A DNA stretch of 64,000 bases from Mercurialis annua (Eukaryota > Streptophyta > Magnoliopsida > Malpighiales > Euphorbiaceae): assembly GCF_937616625.2 (NCBI RefSeq), contig NC_065571.1, forward strand, positions 26,362,201 through 26,426,200, given 5' to 3'. The first letter of the stretch is position 1; every line of letters starts with the position of its first letter. The notes under the pieces are model-generated. The model did no database searches. It was not told where the DNA came from and was given only the letters and a program-made list of their open reading frames with translations. Shown here piece by piece: positions 12,146 to 24,500 of the stretch. The translations under genes were made by a program, and so were the position numbers.

Positions 12146-13540
12146 AAATGCTGCAGGTTGAGAGTACCCTATAGGCTGTGTAAACGCAGGTCTCTGCTGC
12201 TGGTAAGACGACTGCGCCACACTGGAGTTAGACATCTGCTGCGCAGATGTCGGACACTCCCTGGACAAATGACCCGGCTGGCCACAAGAGAAACAACATG
12301 CAGGAGCTAACTGACACTGACCATAGTGCCTGGGTCTGCAATTCTGGCAGAACAGAATGTTCGATCCACCACTGTACCCGCGTCCTGAACCACGGTTACT
12401 CCCACTGCTACTAGAACTGTACGGAGCACTCCTAGCACTATGCCTCGCTTTGTTATGAGTACGACGACTCCCCTTATTGGCCTGAGAAGAGCCATTGTAG
12501 TAATTCCCACTACCATGCTGCACTGGGGCTTGTTGCCCCCCACTAGGAGTATCACTCTTTCCCTTCTGATTCTGGAAAGGGTCAGAGATCGTCCCAAACT
12601 GAATCAACGAATTCTCCATCCGTCGAGCACTATCCACTACCCGAGCAAACTCCATGTCTGCCCCTATTAGCAAAGGAAGAAATTCCGAGCCTAAACCACT
12701 GATATAGCGGTCGTTCACTCGCCCACGATCACCCTGTAGATCTGTAGCAAACCGCCCCAAACGGACAAACTCTGTAGTGTAGTCTGTCACTGATCTATCC
12801 CTTTTCTTCAAACTTAGCAGCTTTTCTCTGAAATTCTCAGTAACAGAGAAGGGTAGATAATAACCTCTGAACCTTGTCACAAAACCAGCCCAAGACAATG
12901 TAGCCATCTCTGGCCTGATGTTATCGCGAAACCAGTCCTTAGCTGGACCCTTCAACGACATCTCGACAACCATCACTGATTGACGATCAGTAGCTTGAAT
13001 TTTCTGACTATTGTACTCAAACTCTTCCAAAAAGTCAAGAGCATCCCCAGTACCATCAAAGGAAGTCAGATTCAACTTCGTGTAGGTCATCACCATCTCT
13101 TTGTCTGTCGGAATGTGACCAACACCAGCAAGTCCACCCATACCAGCTACAGCACCAGCCTGAGGTTGTTGTTGCTGCGCTAACTGACCCAGTACAGTAC
13201 ACTGATTCTGCAGAAGAGCTTGGTTGTTCTGCATTTCGACAATGCCAGCCAAGAAAGTAGTAAAGTCGAACGCTTGCATATTCGGTGCATGTTGCACCCC
13301 TGGTGCCTGCTGCACATTCGGTGCCTGAACACCTGCTGCACCACGTCCTCTAGCTCCACCTCTACCAGCACCAGCTCCTCTGCCTCTACCTCTACCTCTG
13401 CCAGCACCTCTACCTCTACCACGTCCAGCATTGGCCGGAACTGGTGGTACGTTCTAATCGGCTTCCATGGAAATCGCATCATCAGCCACAGCTTCTTGCT
13501 CTGCCGCAGCACGAGCACGAGTACGAACAACGTTGTCCAT
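12146..13540 (-). pseudogene. Gag remnant, element 1
   Basis: The likely start is the ATG at 13538-13540, giving MDNVVRTRARAAAEQEA, which aligns with the start of gag in element 2. A TAG replaces codon 29 (13454-13456); element 2 has Gln there. A Gly/Arg-rich stretch, the gag core (LDFLEEFEYNSQKIQATDRQ, VTDYTTEFVRLGRFATDL) and a CCHC zinc knuckle CFSCGQPGHLSREC (about 12250-12300) follow. Gag packages element RNA into virus-like particles. A 1-nt deletion near 12145 ends the frame. An open frame resumes at 13315 with an internal Met, but starting there is unlikely to be natural. Confidence 0.9.
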
Positions 13541-13867
13541 ATTCTAAGATTGAACAACAACAATTTAGATACACGTAATTCATACCCAAGTATGAAACAA
13601 AACAAGTAACAAATTAGGATTTCCCGAGAAATCAACAGCAATAAAGCATTCACCCAAGTGAAATAAAATTAACATTTAACAACATCAAATCAACATATAA
13701 TGACTGACTCGACGCAATCCTATTGGTGTAGGCAGAATATTTTAAAAATCAAAAGATGACGTTTTTAAAGACATGACAGAAACCTATATCTGCAGTAGTT
13801 CCTAAGACACAACCTTACTTAACAGAGTAAACACATAGCAAGCAAATGGCCTTGGTTTGAAACCAAA

Positions 13868-13879
13868 GCTATGATACCA
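13868..13879 (-). other. Primer-binding site, element 1
   Basis: The minus strand reads TGGTATCATAGC just inside the 5' LTR. It matches the 3' end of plant initiator-Met tRNA (complement TGGTATCAGAGC) with one mismatch. Element 2 has the perfect version at 41042-41053. Confidence 0.85.
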
Positions 13880-14479
13880 AGTTTGTCACGACCCATTTTC
13901 ATGAATCGCGACCGGCGCTAGGGTATGGGTAATGTAGTACCAAAACCCGTAGCTAGCCTTTCAATTAACATATAATGACGTAAACCTGCAGAAAACCAAT
14001 GCTCAGGGGAAACCGAGACTTCAGCCTAAATCTAGCAGTTATAATATTCAACAATTAAAATAACATGCTTTCCAATAATAATATTAATTCGGTTTAACAT
14101 AAATAATTCTGAATAGTATTATAACAGGCCAAAGCAATAATAATCCAGTCGGACAAATCCGACAACAACTAAAATAAAATAAAGACGTCTAGTCAACTAC
14201 TGCGGTCTAAGAATAAAATAGTTTGACAGTTTATCAAAAATAAATGGAACCTCCGAGGAAAAGTAAATGCGGAGATCACCAGACTCTCTCAGATCATAAC
14301 CCTGGGAAAAATTGGGAAAACAACGGGGTCAGATATACTGAGATGAGTTTATACCACTATCTACATTTATTAAGTGGAAAACCTTTAAAACTGTTTAAAA
14401 CATTTAATAACGATATTACGAATAATAGCTGGAACCCTAATCCACAATTCTAAATAATAAACATAATCCAATAGGTCGG

Positions 14480-14645
14480 GTCCCGAGAGCTGAGCTACAC
14501 CGAGTTACCACTGACCACACTTATACTAGAGTCCCGAGAGCTGAGCTACACCGAGTTACCACTGACCACACTTATACCAGAGTCCCGAGAGCTGAGCTAC
14601 ACCGAGTTACTCTACTTGGTCCCGAGAGTTATGCTCACACCGAGT
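14480..14645 (-). repeat. 51-bp minisatellite within the element 1 LTR
   Basis: GTCCCGAGAG begins units at 14480, 14531 and 14582, giving two full 51-bp copies, a shorter third, and a diverged fourth from about 14620. Each unit holds GAGCTACACCGAGTTAC. The solo LTR (about 20780-20910) and the remnant at 48354-49351 have fewer copies, so unit number varies between LTRs. Confidence 0.9.
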
Positions 14646-16344
14646 TACCACATTACCATAATTACCTTACCCATATCATTACCGGTGCGCACGCAGTCCT
14701 AATGATGCCCATTAGGTAGCATGTTCTAACTAGAAGCCATAATATAAAAACGGTTCGAAATATACGTACAGTATAAATATTTAATATTAAAATAACAATT
14801 TACTTAATAAAACGGTAAATAGTAAGTACAAACTCACTGCTTGCTAATCCACGTGAATACCGTTAAGCAACTAATCCTGGTTCGTCTATGGAGCACGAAC
14901 AATAGACGGGTCTAGACAAATAAAATAATTATTAAAAACAGACCCTGACTCTAGAGAGTACTAGACACCACATAGGACTAGCACAATTAACACGTCGGAA
15001 TTAAATAAACCAAATTAACACAAAAATACCCAACAGGTACATACGCCCAATTAGTACAAGTTTATTGAGTTCTCGCTTTAAAATCCAATTAATAAATATT
15101 ATTTAATATTCTTTAAATAATAATTAATTTTCAAATAGTGGGTTAGCCGAGTTACCAATAACTACCAAGCTAACCTCACTTGTCGGGTGACCCAAGTCTA
15201 ACCCGACTCAAAAAATTTATCAATATAAATCCGAGTTTATATTTAGAAAACAATTCAATAAATAATAATCCATTTTAAAAGCGGAACTCAATAACTTCAA
15301 TTTCAAGTAACCCAAGTTACAACCCAAAAAATTTAATTAAATAAATCTTATAAAAGTTTAGGGACTAAATTATACTTTAGCCAATTAGGGACTAAACTGT
15401 AATTTAGCCAATTAGGGTCTAAACTGTACTTTAGCCATCTTTGATATTTAGAAAAAAATTAATTACTTTTGTTTATAATTAATACAAAATATAACGTTAC
15501 TAATCAAAAACTTAATTAACTAAGTTTTAAAACGTTTAGGGATTAAATTGTAATTTAGCCAATTTATACCAAATCGAATTTTGAAATTAAATATAATTAC
15601 TCGAGTAATTATATTAGCTTAATTTATAAATAATTATCGTTTTAAATAATTAATTTTTAAATCAAAATAAATTCCAAGCTATAAGTTAAAGTTTAACATT
15701 AAGGATTTGTTTGATTTAAACAAAACAATTAGGTAACCAAAAAGGACATTTAACCATCATCTCCATTTCAAAACAATGAACACTCCCCGCCCAAGCCATT
15801 CAACCAATTTGCAGGAACTCCAAATCAAGGATTCAAATTAACTTAGAAGCATGCAACACCAATCTTACAATTTGAATCCTCACAACCCTTATCAAACAAT
15901 TATTAATCAAGATTAAATCCATATACTCTAGCATTACAAACACAGTAATTAGCAAACGAAACCGAGAATAGCCAAATGTTGATGGGTCCGAAATAACGGA
16001 TTCAAACCGCAACCAATAGCTCGAAACGATATACGACTAACATACTAAGAGATTATATCCTTAACTCAATCAACAAAACATGGCAAAAGAGGAAATGATT
16101 CGGCAGCAACCATGATTATTCAAGAACAGTGTATAGCATCTTAAAACGGTACACCGTACGGCGATTAGAAAGAGATCGTTCACGTACCGTTTTGCGAAAA
16201 CGAGGTGGGGGATCGAAGGTACGCGAGTCTAGAATCTCTGGGATCGAACGGAATCAATTTCGATCTAGAAACGAAAGAGAACGATCAAAAATACGGAATG
16301 TCGCTCAAAACCAAAAACTGAAATTAATGGAGTTATGGAAGCTT

Positions 16345-16346
16345 AC
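16345..16346 (-). promoter_or_regulatory. Putative 5' splice site in element 1 5' LTR
   Basis: The minus strand reads CGG/GTAAGC at the same position as 7985-7986. In the 5' LTR it would sit in the transcribed leader if transcription starts upstream in the LTR. A TGCAG near 13791 in the leader is a possible acceptor (inference). Confidence 0.45.
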
Positions 16347-16805
16347 CGGGACAGCCACTTTGAATGAAGATTGCAGCTTCGTTTTTCAGAGAATGAGTAA
16401 GGGAATGGGGGCTAGGGTTTGTTTGTAGAATGGAGAAGAGATTATGTTAAAAGTTACGTATTTAAGTAGGTCGGAGTAGGTTAGAATAAGTGACGAAACT
16501 GCCCCCACGCAAGGGTGGAAGAAGTTTCGAACGGGAATAGCCTTTCAGGCCTGATTCCCGTTCAAGTTCGAGACCAGGCCCCCAACAAGATTTTCGTTCG
16601 AGAATCATAAAATTTTCGAACGAGAATTTGTCTTCCATTATTTTTTTTTGTTTTTTAAAAATAAAAATTAAAATGGTTGAACCTAGATCAACCCCAATCC
16701 CGAACCAACTCGAATCAAACCGCTATCATCAAAGTTACTTCAAAACAACCGGAAAATTGTCGGAAATTATCGAAAAATAAATGTAAAATTATACGGGATA
16801 TTACA

Positions 16806-18671
16806 AAGCCAAACGTTTACAAACGTTACGAAACAAATCCAAACGTTACCCCTTTTTAGCGATTTAAGCCAAACGTTTGCAAATGTTACAAAACAACACC
16901 AAACTTTTAAAATGCTACAAAACAAATCCAAACATTTCACATTTTAGCTATTTAAGCCAATTCTTTAAAAACGTTACGAAACAAAACAAAGCGTTTCACC
17001 TTTTTTGCTATATAAGCCAAATGTTTACAAACATTACGAAATAAATCCAAGCGTTTCACCTTTTTACCAATTTAAGCCAAACGTTTACAAACATTCCAAA
17101 ACAAATCCAAGCGTTTCACCTTTTTAGTAATTTAAGCAGAACGTTTACAAACGTTACGAAACAAATCCAAATGTTTCACCTTTTTAGAGTTTTAAGCCAA
17201 ACGTTTACAAACAGTAGAAAACAAATCCAAAAGTTTAATCTTTTTAGCCATTTAAGCCAAACGTTTACAAACGCTACGAAACAAATCTAAACGTTCTCCC
17301 TTTTTAGCAATTTAAGCCAAACGTTTACAAACGTTATGAAACAAATCCAATCGTTTCTCCTTATTAGCAATTTAAGCCAAACGTTTACAAACGCTACGAA
17401 ACAAATCCAAATGTTTACCTTTTTTGCGATCTAAGCCAAACGTTTACAAACGATACGAAACAAATCAAAACGTTTCGCATTTTTAGCGATTTAAGCCAAA
17501 AGTTTCCAAACGATACGAAACAAATCCAAACGTTTCCCCTTTTTAGCGATTTATGCCAAACGTTTACAAACATTACGAAACAAATCCAAACGTTTTCCCT
17601 TTTTAGCGATTTAAGCCAAACGTTTACAAAAGTAACAAAACAAATCCAAATCGTTTACAAACGTTACAAAATAAATGCAAATGTTTCCCCTTTTTAGCGA
17701 TTTAAACCAAAAGTTTACAAACGTTACGAAACAAAACCAAATGTTTAAAACGTTACGAAACAAATCCAAACGTTTCACCTTTTTAGCGATTTAAGACAAA
17801 CCTTTACAAACGTTACGAAACAAAACCAAGCATTTCCCCTTTTTAGCAGTTTAAGCCAAACGTTTACAAACGTTACGAATCCAATCAAGCGTTTCACCTT
17901 TTTAGCAATTTAAGCCAAACGTTTACAAACGTTGCGAAACCAATCAAGCGTTTCACCTTTTTAGCAATTTAAGCCAAACGTTTACAAACGTTATGAAAAA
18001 ATCCAAACTTTTCACCTTTTTAGAGATTTAAGCCAAAGGTTTACAAAGGTTATGAAACAAATCCAAACGTTTCACCTTTTTTAGCAATTTAGGCGAAATG
18101 TTAACAAACGTTACGAAACAAACCAAACGTTTCACCTTGTTTGCAATTTACGCCAAACGTTAACAAACGTTCCAAAACAAATCCAAGCGTTTCCCCTTTT
18201 TAGCAATTTAAGCCAAACGTTTACAAACGTTACAAAACAAATCCAAGCGTTTCACCTTTTTAGCAATTTAAGCCAAACGTTTACAAACGTTACGAAACAA
18301 ATCCAAGTGTTTCACCTTTTTAACAATTTAAGTTAAACGTTTACAAACGTTACAAAACAAATCAAAATGTTTCTCCTTTTTAGCGAATTAAGCCAAACGT
18401 TTACAGACGTTACAAAATAAAACAAAACATTTCACCTTTTTAGCAATTTATGCCAAACATTTGCAAACGTTACGTAACAAATCCAAACATTTTTCCATGT
18501 TATCGATTTAAGCCCAACGTTTAAAACGTTATCAAACAAATCCAAACATTTCACCTTTTTAGCGATTTCTGCTAAACGTTTACAAACAAATCCAAACGTT
18601 TAACCTTTTTAGCGATTGAAGCCAGACGTTTACAAACGTTACGAAACAAATCCAAACGTTTCACCTTTTTA
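16806..18671. repeat. 60-bp satellite array, block 2
   Basis: This is the same monomer as block 1, with mixed GCGATTT and GCAATTT variants and one half-monomer marker near 17740. It lies between the outer end of element 1 and the solo LTR. Confidence 0.96.
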
Positions 18672-18781
18672 TGTAATATCCCGTAAAATTTTAAATTATT
18701 ATTTTTAATCTTTCCGGTAATTTTTCCGGTTTTGTGGTTCGATTCGTGACTATTTTGAATTAAAGATACTTCGGTTCGGGT

Positions 18782-18920
18782 TGTGGTTCAACCAAAAGGG
18801 TTGAACCACACCTTTCGAATCAGGTCTCAAAAGAGACCTGATTCGAAATGGTGAAGTCTCGTACGAGACTTCAAGGTCTCGTATGAGACCCGACCTCAAA
18901 TTTGCTGGTCTCGTTCGAGA
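18782..18920 (+). repeat. Palindrome cassette in the solo LTR
   Basis: Hairpins lie in direct succession: 12-bp arms TGTGGTTCAACC (18782-18810), 16-bp arms with a 4-nt loop (18813-18848, starting TTTCGAATCAGG), a perfect 20-bp palindrome starting GAAGTCTCGT (18853-18872), a near-palindrome GGTCTCGTATGAGACC (18875-18890), then GGTCTCGTTCGAGA. The position corresponds to the cassette in the element 1 LTRs, but the sequences are largely different. Confidence 0.9.
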
Positions 18921-19105
18921 ATTAATACACCGAGGGAGGGGGCAGTTTTGTTTTTCGTTTTTAACCTAATCGACCTACTTAAATACCAAAATCACAACCC
19001 TAATTCACTCTCCATTCAACAAAGAAACCATAGCAATCATTCTTTTCCGTTTTCGCTGAGAATTCGTTGATCAAAATCCCTCTCAAAGTTCAAGGAAAAT
19101 CATCG

Positions 19106-19107
19106 GT
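19106..19107 (+). promoter_or_regulatory. Putative 5' splice site in the solo LTR
   Basis: CATCG/GTAAGTTTG is a near-perfect donor. It lies about 120 bp downstream of CTTAAATACC (about 18980), which could be a weak TATA-like element. Confidence 0.45.
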
Positions 19108-20001
19108 AAGTTTGTATTCAGATTTCAGTTTTGGTTTTGAGCGGCATTCCGTATTTTTGATCGTTCTCTCTCGTTTCTAGATGGAAATTGATTCCGCTTG
19201 ATCTCAGACGTTCTAGACCCAATTCCCTACTTTCTCCTATCCCGTTTACGCTAAACGGTACACTATCGATCCCGTTTCAATCGCCGTATGGTTATCGTTT
19301 TGAGTTGATATATATACTCTGTTTCGTTTCTTTGAGTTACTGCCGATTATTTCTTTTTCTTTTGTCCATGATGTTTCTTGTTTAATGGCTATGAATCCAT
19401 TGGTATGAGTAGTGGTTAATAGCTAAAGCTTACGGATTGAGTTTGTACCATCGTTCCGGTCCTTGATTCGTTATTGCCGATTCTAAATTCTTATTGCTGT
19501 TAACATTTTTAATGTTTGGTGGTTTGCCTCAGTTGAGTTTATGGGTTGTATCTATGCCATATGATCACGCTCTAAGTGGTTTGTGATTTTAAGTTGTTTT
19601 TGTTTAAGATTAGGTTTAGTAACAAAAATGGTGGTTGGTGAATTGTTGTGTTAGGCGGGTTGTTGGGTTTTGAAATAGAGAAGATGGTTAATTGCTAATT
19701 TTGATCACCTAAATGTTTAGCTCAAATCAAATAAATCCTTAATGTTAAACTTTAACTAATAACTTGGATTTTATTTTGATTTATAATTAAAATATTTAAA
19801 ACGATAGTTATTTATAAATTAAGCTAATATAATTACTCGGGTAATTATATTTAATTTCGAATTTCGATTTGGTATAAATTGGCTAAATTACAATTTAGTT
19901 CTTAAACGTTTTAAAACTTATTTAATTAAGTTTTTGGTTAGTAACTTTATATTTTGTTTTAATTATAAACAAAAGTAATTAATTTGATTTCAAATATCAA
20001 A

Positions 20002-20082
20002 TTGGCTAAAGTACAATTTAGTCCCTAATTGGCTAAAGTACAGTTTAGTCCCTAATTGGCTAAAGTACAGTTTAGTCCCTAA
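20002..20082 (+). repeat. 27-bp triple repeat in the solo LTR
   Basis: Three contiguous 27-bp units start TTGGCTAAAGTACA at 20002, 20029 and 20056. The reverse-complement set in the element 1 LTR is at 15359-15439, also three units. Confidence 0.9.
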
Positions 20083-21500
20083 ACTTTTATAAACTTAAAA
20101 TGGTTAGGTTTTTGGGTTGTAACTTGGGTTACTTGCAATCGAAGTTATTGAATTCTGCTTTTAAAATAGATTATTATTTTATCGAATTATTTTATAAATA
20201 TAAACTCGGGTTTATATTTGATAAACGTTTTGAGTCAGGTTAGACTTGGATCACCCGACAAGTAAGGTTAGCTTGGTAGTTATTGGTAACTCGGCTAACC
20301 CACTATTTGGAAATTAATTATTATTTAAAGATTATTAAATAATATTTGTAAATCGGATTTTAAGCGAGAACTCAATAAACTTTTATTAATTGGGCTTTAT
20401 TACCTATTGGGCATTTTTGTGTGTTCTGACTTGTTTTATTCCGACGTGTTATTTGTGCTAGTCCTATGTGGTGTCTAGTACTCTCTAGAGTTAGGGTCTG
20501 TTTTTAATAATTATTTTATTTGTCTAGATCCGTCCACTGTTCGTGCTACAGAGGCGAACCAGGATTAGTTGCTTGCCGGTTATCACGTGGATTAGCAAGC
20601 AATGAGTTTGTACTTACTATTTACCGCTTTATTAAGTAAATTGTTATTTTAATAATAAATATGTATACTGTACGTATATTGCGAACCGTTTTTATATTAT
20701 GGCTTCTAGTTGGAACATGCTACCTAATGGGCATCATTAGGACTGCGTGCGCACCGGTAATAATGTATATATGGAAATGTGGTAACTCGGTGTGAGCATT
20801 GCTCTCGGGACCAAATAGAGTAACTCGGTGTAGCACAGCTCTCGGGACTCTGGATATGGAAAAAGTGTGGTCAGTGGTAACTCGGTGTAGCTCAGCTCTC
20901 GGGACCAGACCTATTGGATTATGTTATTTATTTAGAATTGTGGATTAGGGTTCCAACTATTATTCCTAATATCGTTATTAAATGTTTTAAAGGTTTTAAA
21001 GGTTTTCCGCTTAATAAATGTAGATAGTAGTATAAACTCATCTAAGTATATTTGACCCCGTTGTTTTCCCAATTTTTCCCAGGGTTATGATCTGAGAGAG
21101 TCTGGTGATCTCCGCATTTACTTTTCCACGGAGGTTCCATTTATTTTAGTAGAACTATCAAACTATTTTATTCTTAGACCGCAGTAGTTGAGTAGACGTC
21201 TTTATGTTTATTATAGTTGTTTGTCGGATTTGTTCGACTGGATATATTGCTTTGGCATGACACATTATTTACATTGGTTTATGCTATATCTATTTTAGAC
21301 TCGGAATTGAATAAGTATGTTATATTAACTGTTGAATATAATAACTGTTAGAATTAGGCTGAAGTCTCGGTTGCCCCCAAGCATTGGTTTTCTGCAAGTT
21401 TAATCGAATTGTATGATATAAGAAAGGCTTGCTACGGGTGTTGGTACTACATTACCCATATCCTAGCGCCGGTCACGATTCATAAAAATTGGTCGTGACA

Positions 21501-24500
21501 TTAGCGATTTAAGCTGAACGTTTACAAAGGTTATGAAACAAATCCAAAGATTTCACCTTTTTAGCAATTTAAGCCAAACGTTTACAAACGTTACGAAACA
21601 AATCCAAGCGTTTTACCTTTTTCTCAATTTAAGTCAAACATTTACAAATGTTACGAAACAAATCCAAGCGTTTCACCTTTTTAGTAAATTAAGCGAAATG
21701 TTTACAAACGTTACGAAACAAATCCAAGTGTTTCACCTTTTTAGCAATTTAAGCCAAACGTTTACAAAGGTTATGAAACGAATCCAAAAGTTTCCCCTTT
21801 TTAACAATATAAGCCAAATATTTACAAACGTTACGAAATAAAACAAAACAATTAAAATGTTACGAAACAAATCCAAGCGTTTAACCTTATTAGTAAATTA
21901 AGCCAAACATTTACAAACGTTTCTAAACAAATCCAAGCATTTCACCTTTTTCGCAATTTAAGCCAAACGTTTACAAACGTTACGACACAAATCCAAACGT
22001 TTCCCCATTTTAGCGATTTAAGCCAAACATTTACAAATGTTACGAAATAAAAACAAATGTTTAAAACATTACGAAAATAATCCAAGTTAAATATTTTTAG
22101 CGATTTAAGCCAAACCTTTACAAACGTTACGAAACAAATAAAAATGTTTCGCATTTTTAGCAATTTGTGCCAAACCTTTACAAACGTTACGAAATAAAAC
22201 CAAGTGTTTCACCTTTTTAGCAATTTAAGCCAAACGTTTACAAGCGTTACGAAACAAATCCAAGCGTTTCACTTTTTTAGCAATTTAAGCCAAACGTTTA
22301 CAAATGTTCCGAAAGAAATCCAAGTGTTTCACCTTTTTAGCAATTTAAGCCAAACGTTTACAAACGTTACGAAACAAATCCAAACGTTTACCCTTTTTAG
22401 CGATTTAAACCAAATGTTTACAAACATTACGAAACAAATCCAAACGTTTCTCCTTTTTAGCGATTTAAGCCAAACGTTTATAAACGATACGAAACAAATC
22501 CAAACGTTTCACCTTTTTGGAAATTTAAGCCAAACGTTTACAAACGTTATGAAACAAATCCAAGCGTTTCCCCTTATTAGGAATTTAAGCCAAACGTTTA
22601 CAAATGCTACGAAACAAATCCAAATATTTCACCTTTTTTGCGATTTAAGAAAAACGTTTACAAACGCTACAAAAAAATCCAAACGTTTCACCTTTTTTTA
22701 GCCATTTAAGCCAAACGCTACGAAACAAATCAAAACGTTTCACCATTTTAAAAATATAGGCCAAAAGTTTAGAAACGGTACGAAACAAATCCAAGTGTTT
22801 CTCCTTATTAGCAATGTACGACAAACGTTTACAGAAGCTACGAAACAAATCCAATGTTTCACCCTTTTTGCGATTTAAAGCAAACGTTTACAAACAATAC
22901 GAAACAAATCTAAACGTTTCACCTTTTTAGCGATTTAAGCCAAATTTTTACAAACGATACGAAATAAATCCAAACGTTTTACCTTTTTTAGCGATTTATG
23001 CCAAATGTTTACAAATGTTAAGAAGCAAATCCAAACGTTTCACTTTTTTAGCGATTTAAGCCAAATGTTTACAAACGATACGAAATATATCCAAATGTTT
23101 CGCCTTTATACTGACTTAAGCCATACGTTTACAAATGTTACGAAACAAATCCAAACGTTTCCCCTTTTTAGCAATTTAAGCCAAACCTTTACAAACATTA
23201 CGAAACAAAACCAAGCATTTCCCCTTTTTAGCAATTTAAGCCAAACGTTTACAAACGTTACGAAACCAATCAAGCGTTTCACCTTTTTAGCAATTTAAGA
23301 CAAACGTTTACAAACGTTCCGAAACAAAAGAAAGCGTTTCACCGCTTTAGCAATTTAAGCCAAACCTTTACAAACGTTATGAAAAATCCAAACTTTTCAC
23401 CTTTTTAGAGATTTAAGCCAAACGTTTACAAAGGTTATGAGTCAAATCTAAACGTTTCACATTTTTAGCAATTTAAGCCAAATGTTTACAAACTTACGAA
23501 ACAAAACCAAATGTTTCACCTTTTTTGCAATTTACGCCAAACGTTAACAAACATTCCAAAACAAATCCAAGCGTTTCACCTTTTTAGCAATTTAAGCCAA
23601 ACGTTTACAAACGTTACAAAACAAATCCAAGCGTTTCACCTTTTTAGCAATTTAAGCCAAACGTTTACAAACTTTATGAAACAAATCCAAGCGTTTCACC
23701 TTTTTAGCAATTTAAGTCGAACGTTTACAAACGTTACGAAACAAAACCAAACATTTAACCTTTTTAGCAATTTATACCAAACGTTTACAGACGTTACGTA
23801 ACAAATCCAAACATTTCCCCATTTTATCGATTTCAACCAAACGTTTAAAACGTTATCAAACAAATCCAAACATTTCACCTTTTTAGCGATTTCTGCCAAA
23901 CATTTACAAACGTTACGAAACAAATCCAAATGATTAACCTTTTTGTTGATTTAAGCCAAACGTTTACAAACTTTACGAAACAAATCCAAACGTTTCACCT
24001 TTTTAGCGATATAAGGCAAACATTTACAAAGGTTAAGAAACAAATCCAAAGGTTTCATCTTTTTAGCAATTTAAGCCAAACCTTTACAAACGTTACGAAA
24101 CAAATCCAAGCGTTTCACCTTTTTAATAAATTAAGCCAAACGCTTACAAACATTACCAAACAAATCCAAGTGTTTCACCTTTTTAGCAATTTAAGCCAAA
24201 CGTTTACAAACGTTACGAAATAAAACCAAACGATTAAAACATTACGAAACAAATTCAAGCGTTTCACCTTATTAGTAAATTAAGCCAAACGTTTACAAAC
24301 GTTACTAAACAAATCCAAACGTTTCACCTTTTTAGCAATTTAAACCAAACTTTTACAAACGTTACGACACAAATCCAAATGTTTCCCCATTTTAGTGATG
24401 TATGCCAAACGTTTACAAATGCTACGAAATAAAACCAAATGTTTAAAACGTTACGAAACAACTCCAAGTTTCACATTTTAGCGATTTAAGCCAAATCTTT

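Larger units (their letters stand above)
7463..16805 (-). mobile_element. Ty3/gypsy chromovirus (Tekay/Del-like), element 1, defective
   Basis: This LTR retrotransposon is read right to left: 5' LTR 13884-16805, primer site 13868-13879, gag-pol remnants 13540-8579, polypurine region next to 8462, and a truncated 3' LTR 7463-8461. The domain order gag, protease, RT, RNase H, integrase, chromodomain is that of chromoviruses. The C-terminal motif VLWRNHSVEECTWE fits the Tekay/Del clade (family knowledge, not a tree). Coding is broken by a stop in gag, a frameshift at the gag-protease border, a stop before RT, a frameshift in RNase H, a stop in integrase and a stop before the chromodomain. The part shared by the two LTRs differs by roughly 30 substitutions over about 980 bp by eye. 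No target duplication can be scored because the left end is lost. Confidence 0.95.
13884..16805 (-). repeat. Element 1 5' LTR, full length (2.92 kb)
   Basis: The LTR starts TGTAATATCCCGT at 16805 and ends GGGTCGTGACA at 13884 (minus strand), so it has TG...CA ends. It carries the palindrome cassette near its start (about 16526-16628), a putative splice donor at 16345-16346, three copies of a 27-bp repeat at 15359-15439 (containing GGGACTAAA) and a 51-bp minisatellite at 14480-14645. Its right flank is satellite. The unusual length is typical of Tekay/Del-like elements. Confidence 0.93.
18672..21500 (+). mobile_element. Solo LTR of the element 1 family, plus strand
   Basis: This stand-alone LTR of 2829 bp starts TGTAATATCCCGT and ends GGTCGTGACA, with satellite on both sides and no internal region. 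It shares with the element 1 LTR the splice donor, the 27-bp repeats, the CCCGAG/CTCGGGA repeats and the conserved end block GCGCCGGTCACGATTCAT. Left flank TTTTA and right flank TTAGC are not a clean 5-bp duplication: only TTA is shared, so two bases may have been lost. Solo LTRs form by recombination between the LTRs of one element. The 65-codon open frame at 19188-19385 in it is not convincing. Confidence 0.93.

Noticed and set aside
14244..14453. 69-codon frame in the element 1 LTR
   Set aside because: No homologous frame is kept in the solo LTR or the remnant at 48354-49351; no domain.
16129..16428. 99-codon plus-strand frame in the element 1 5' LTR
   Set aside because: It is antisense to the element, and the 3' LTR copy of the same sequence does not keep it as an equivalent frame.
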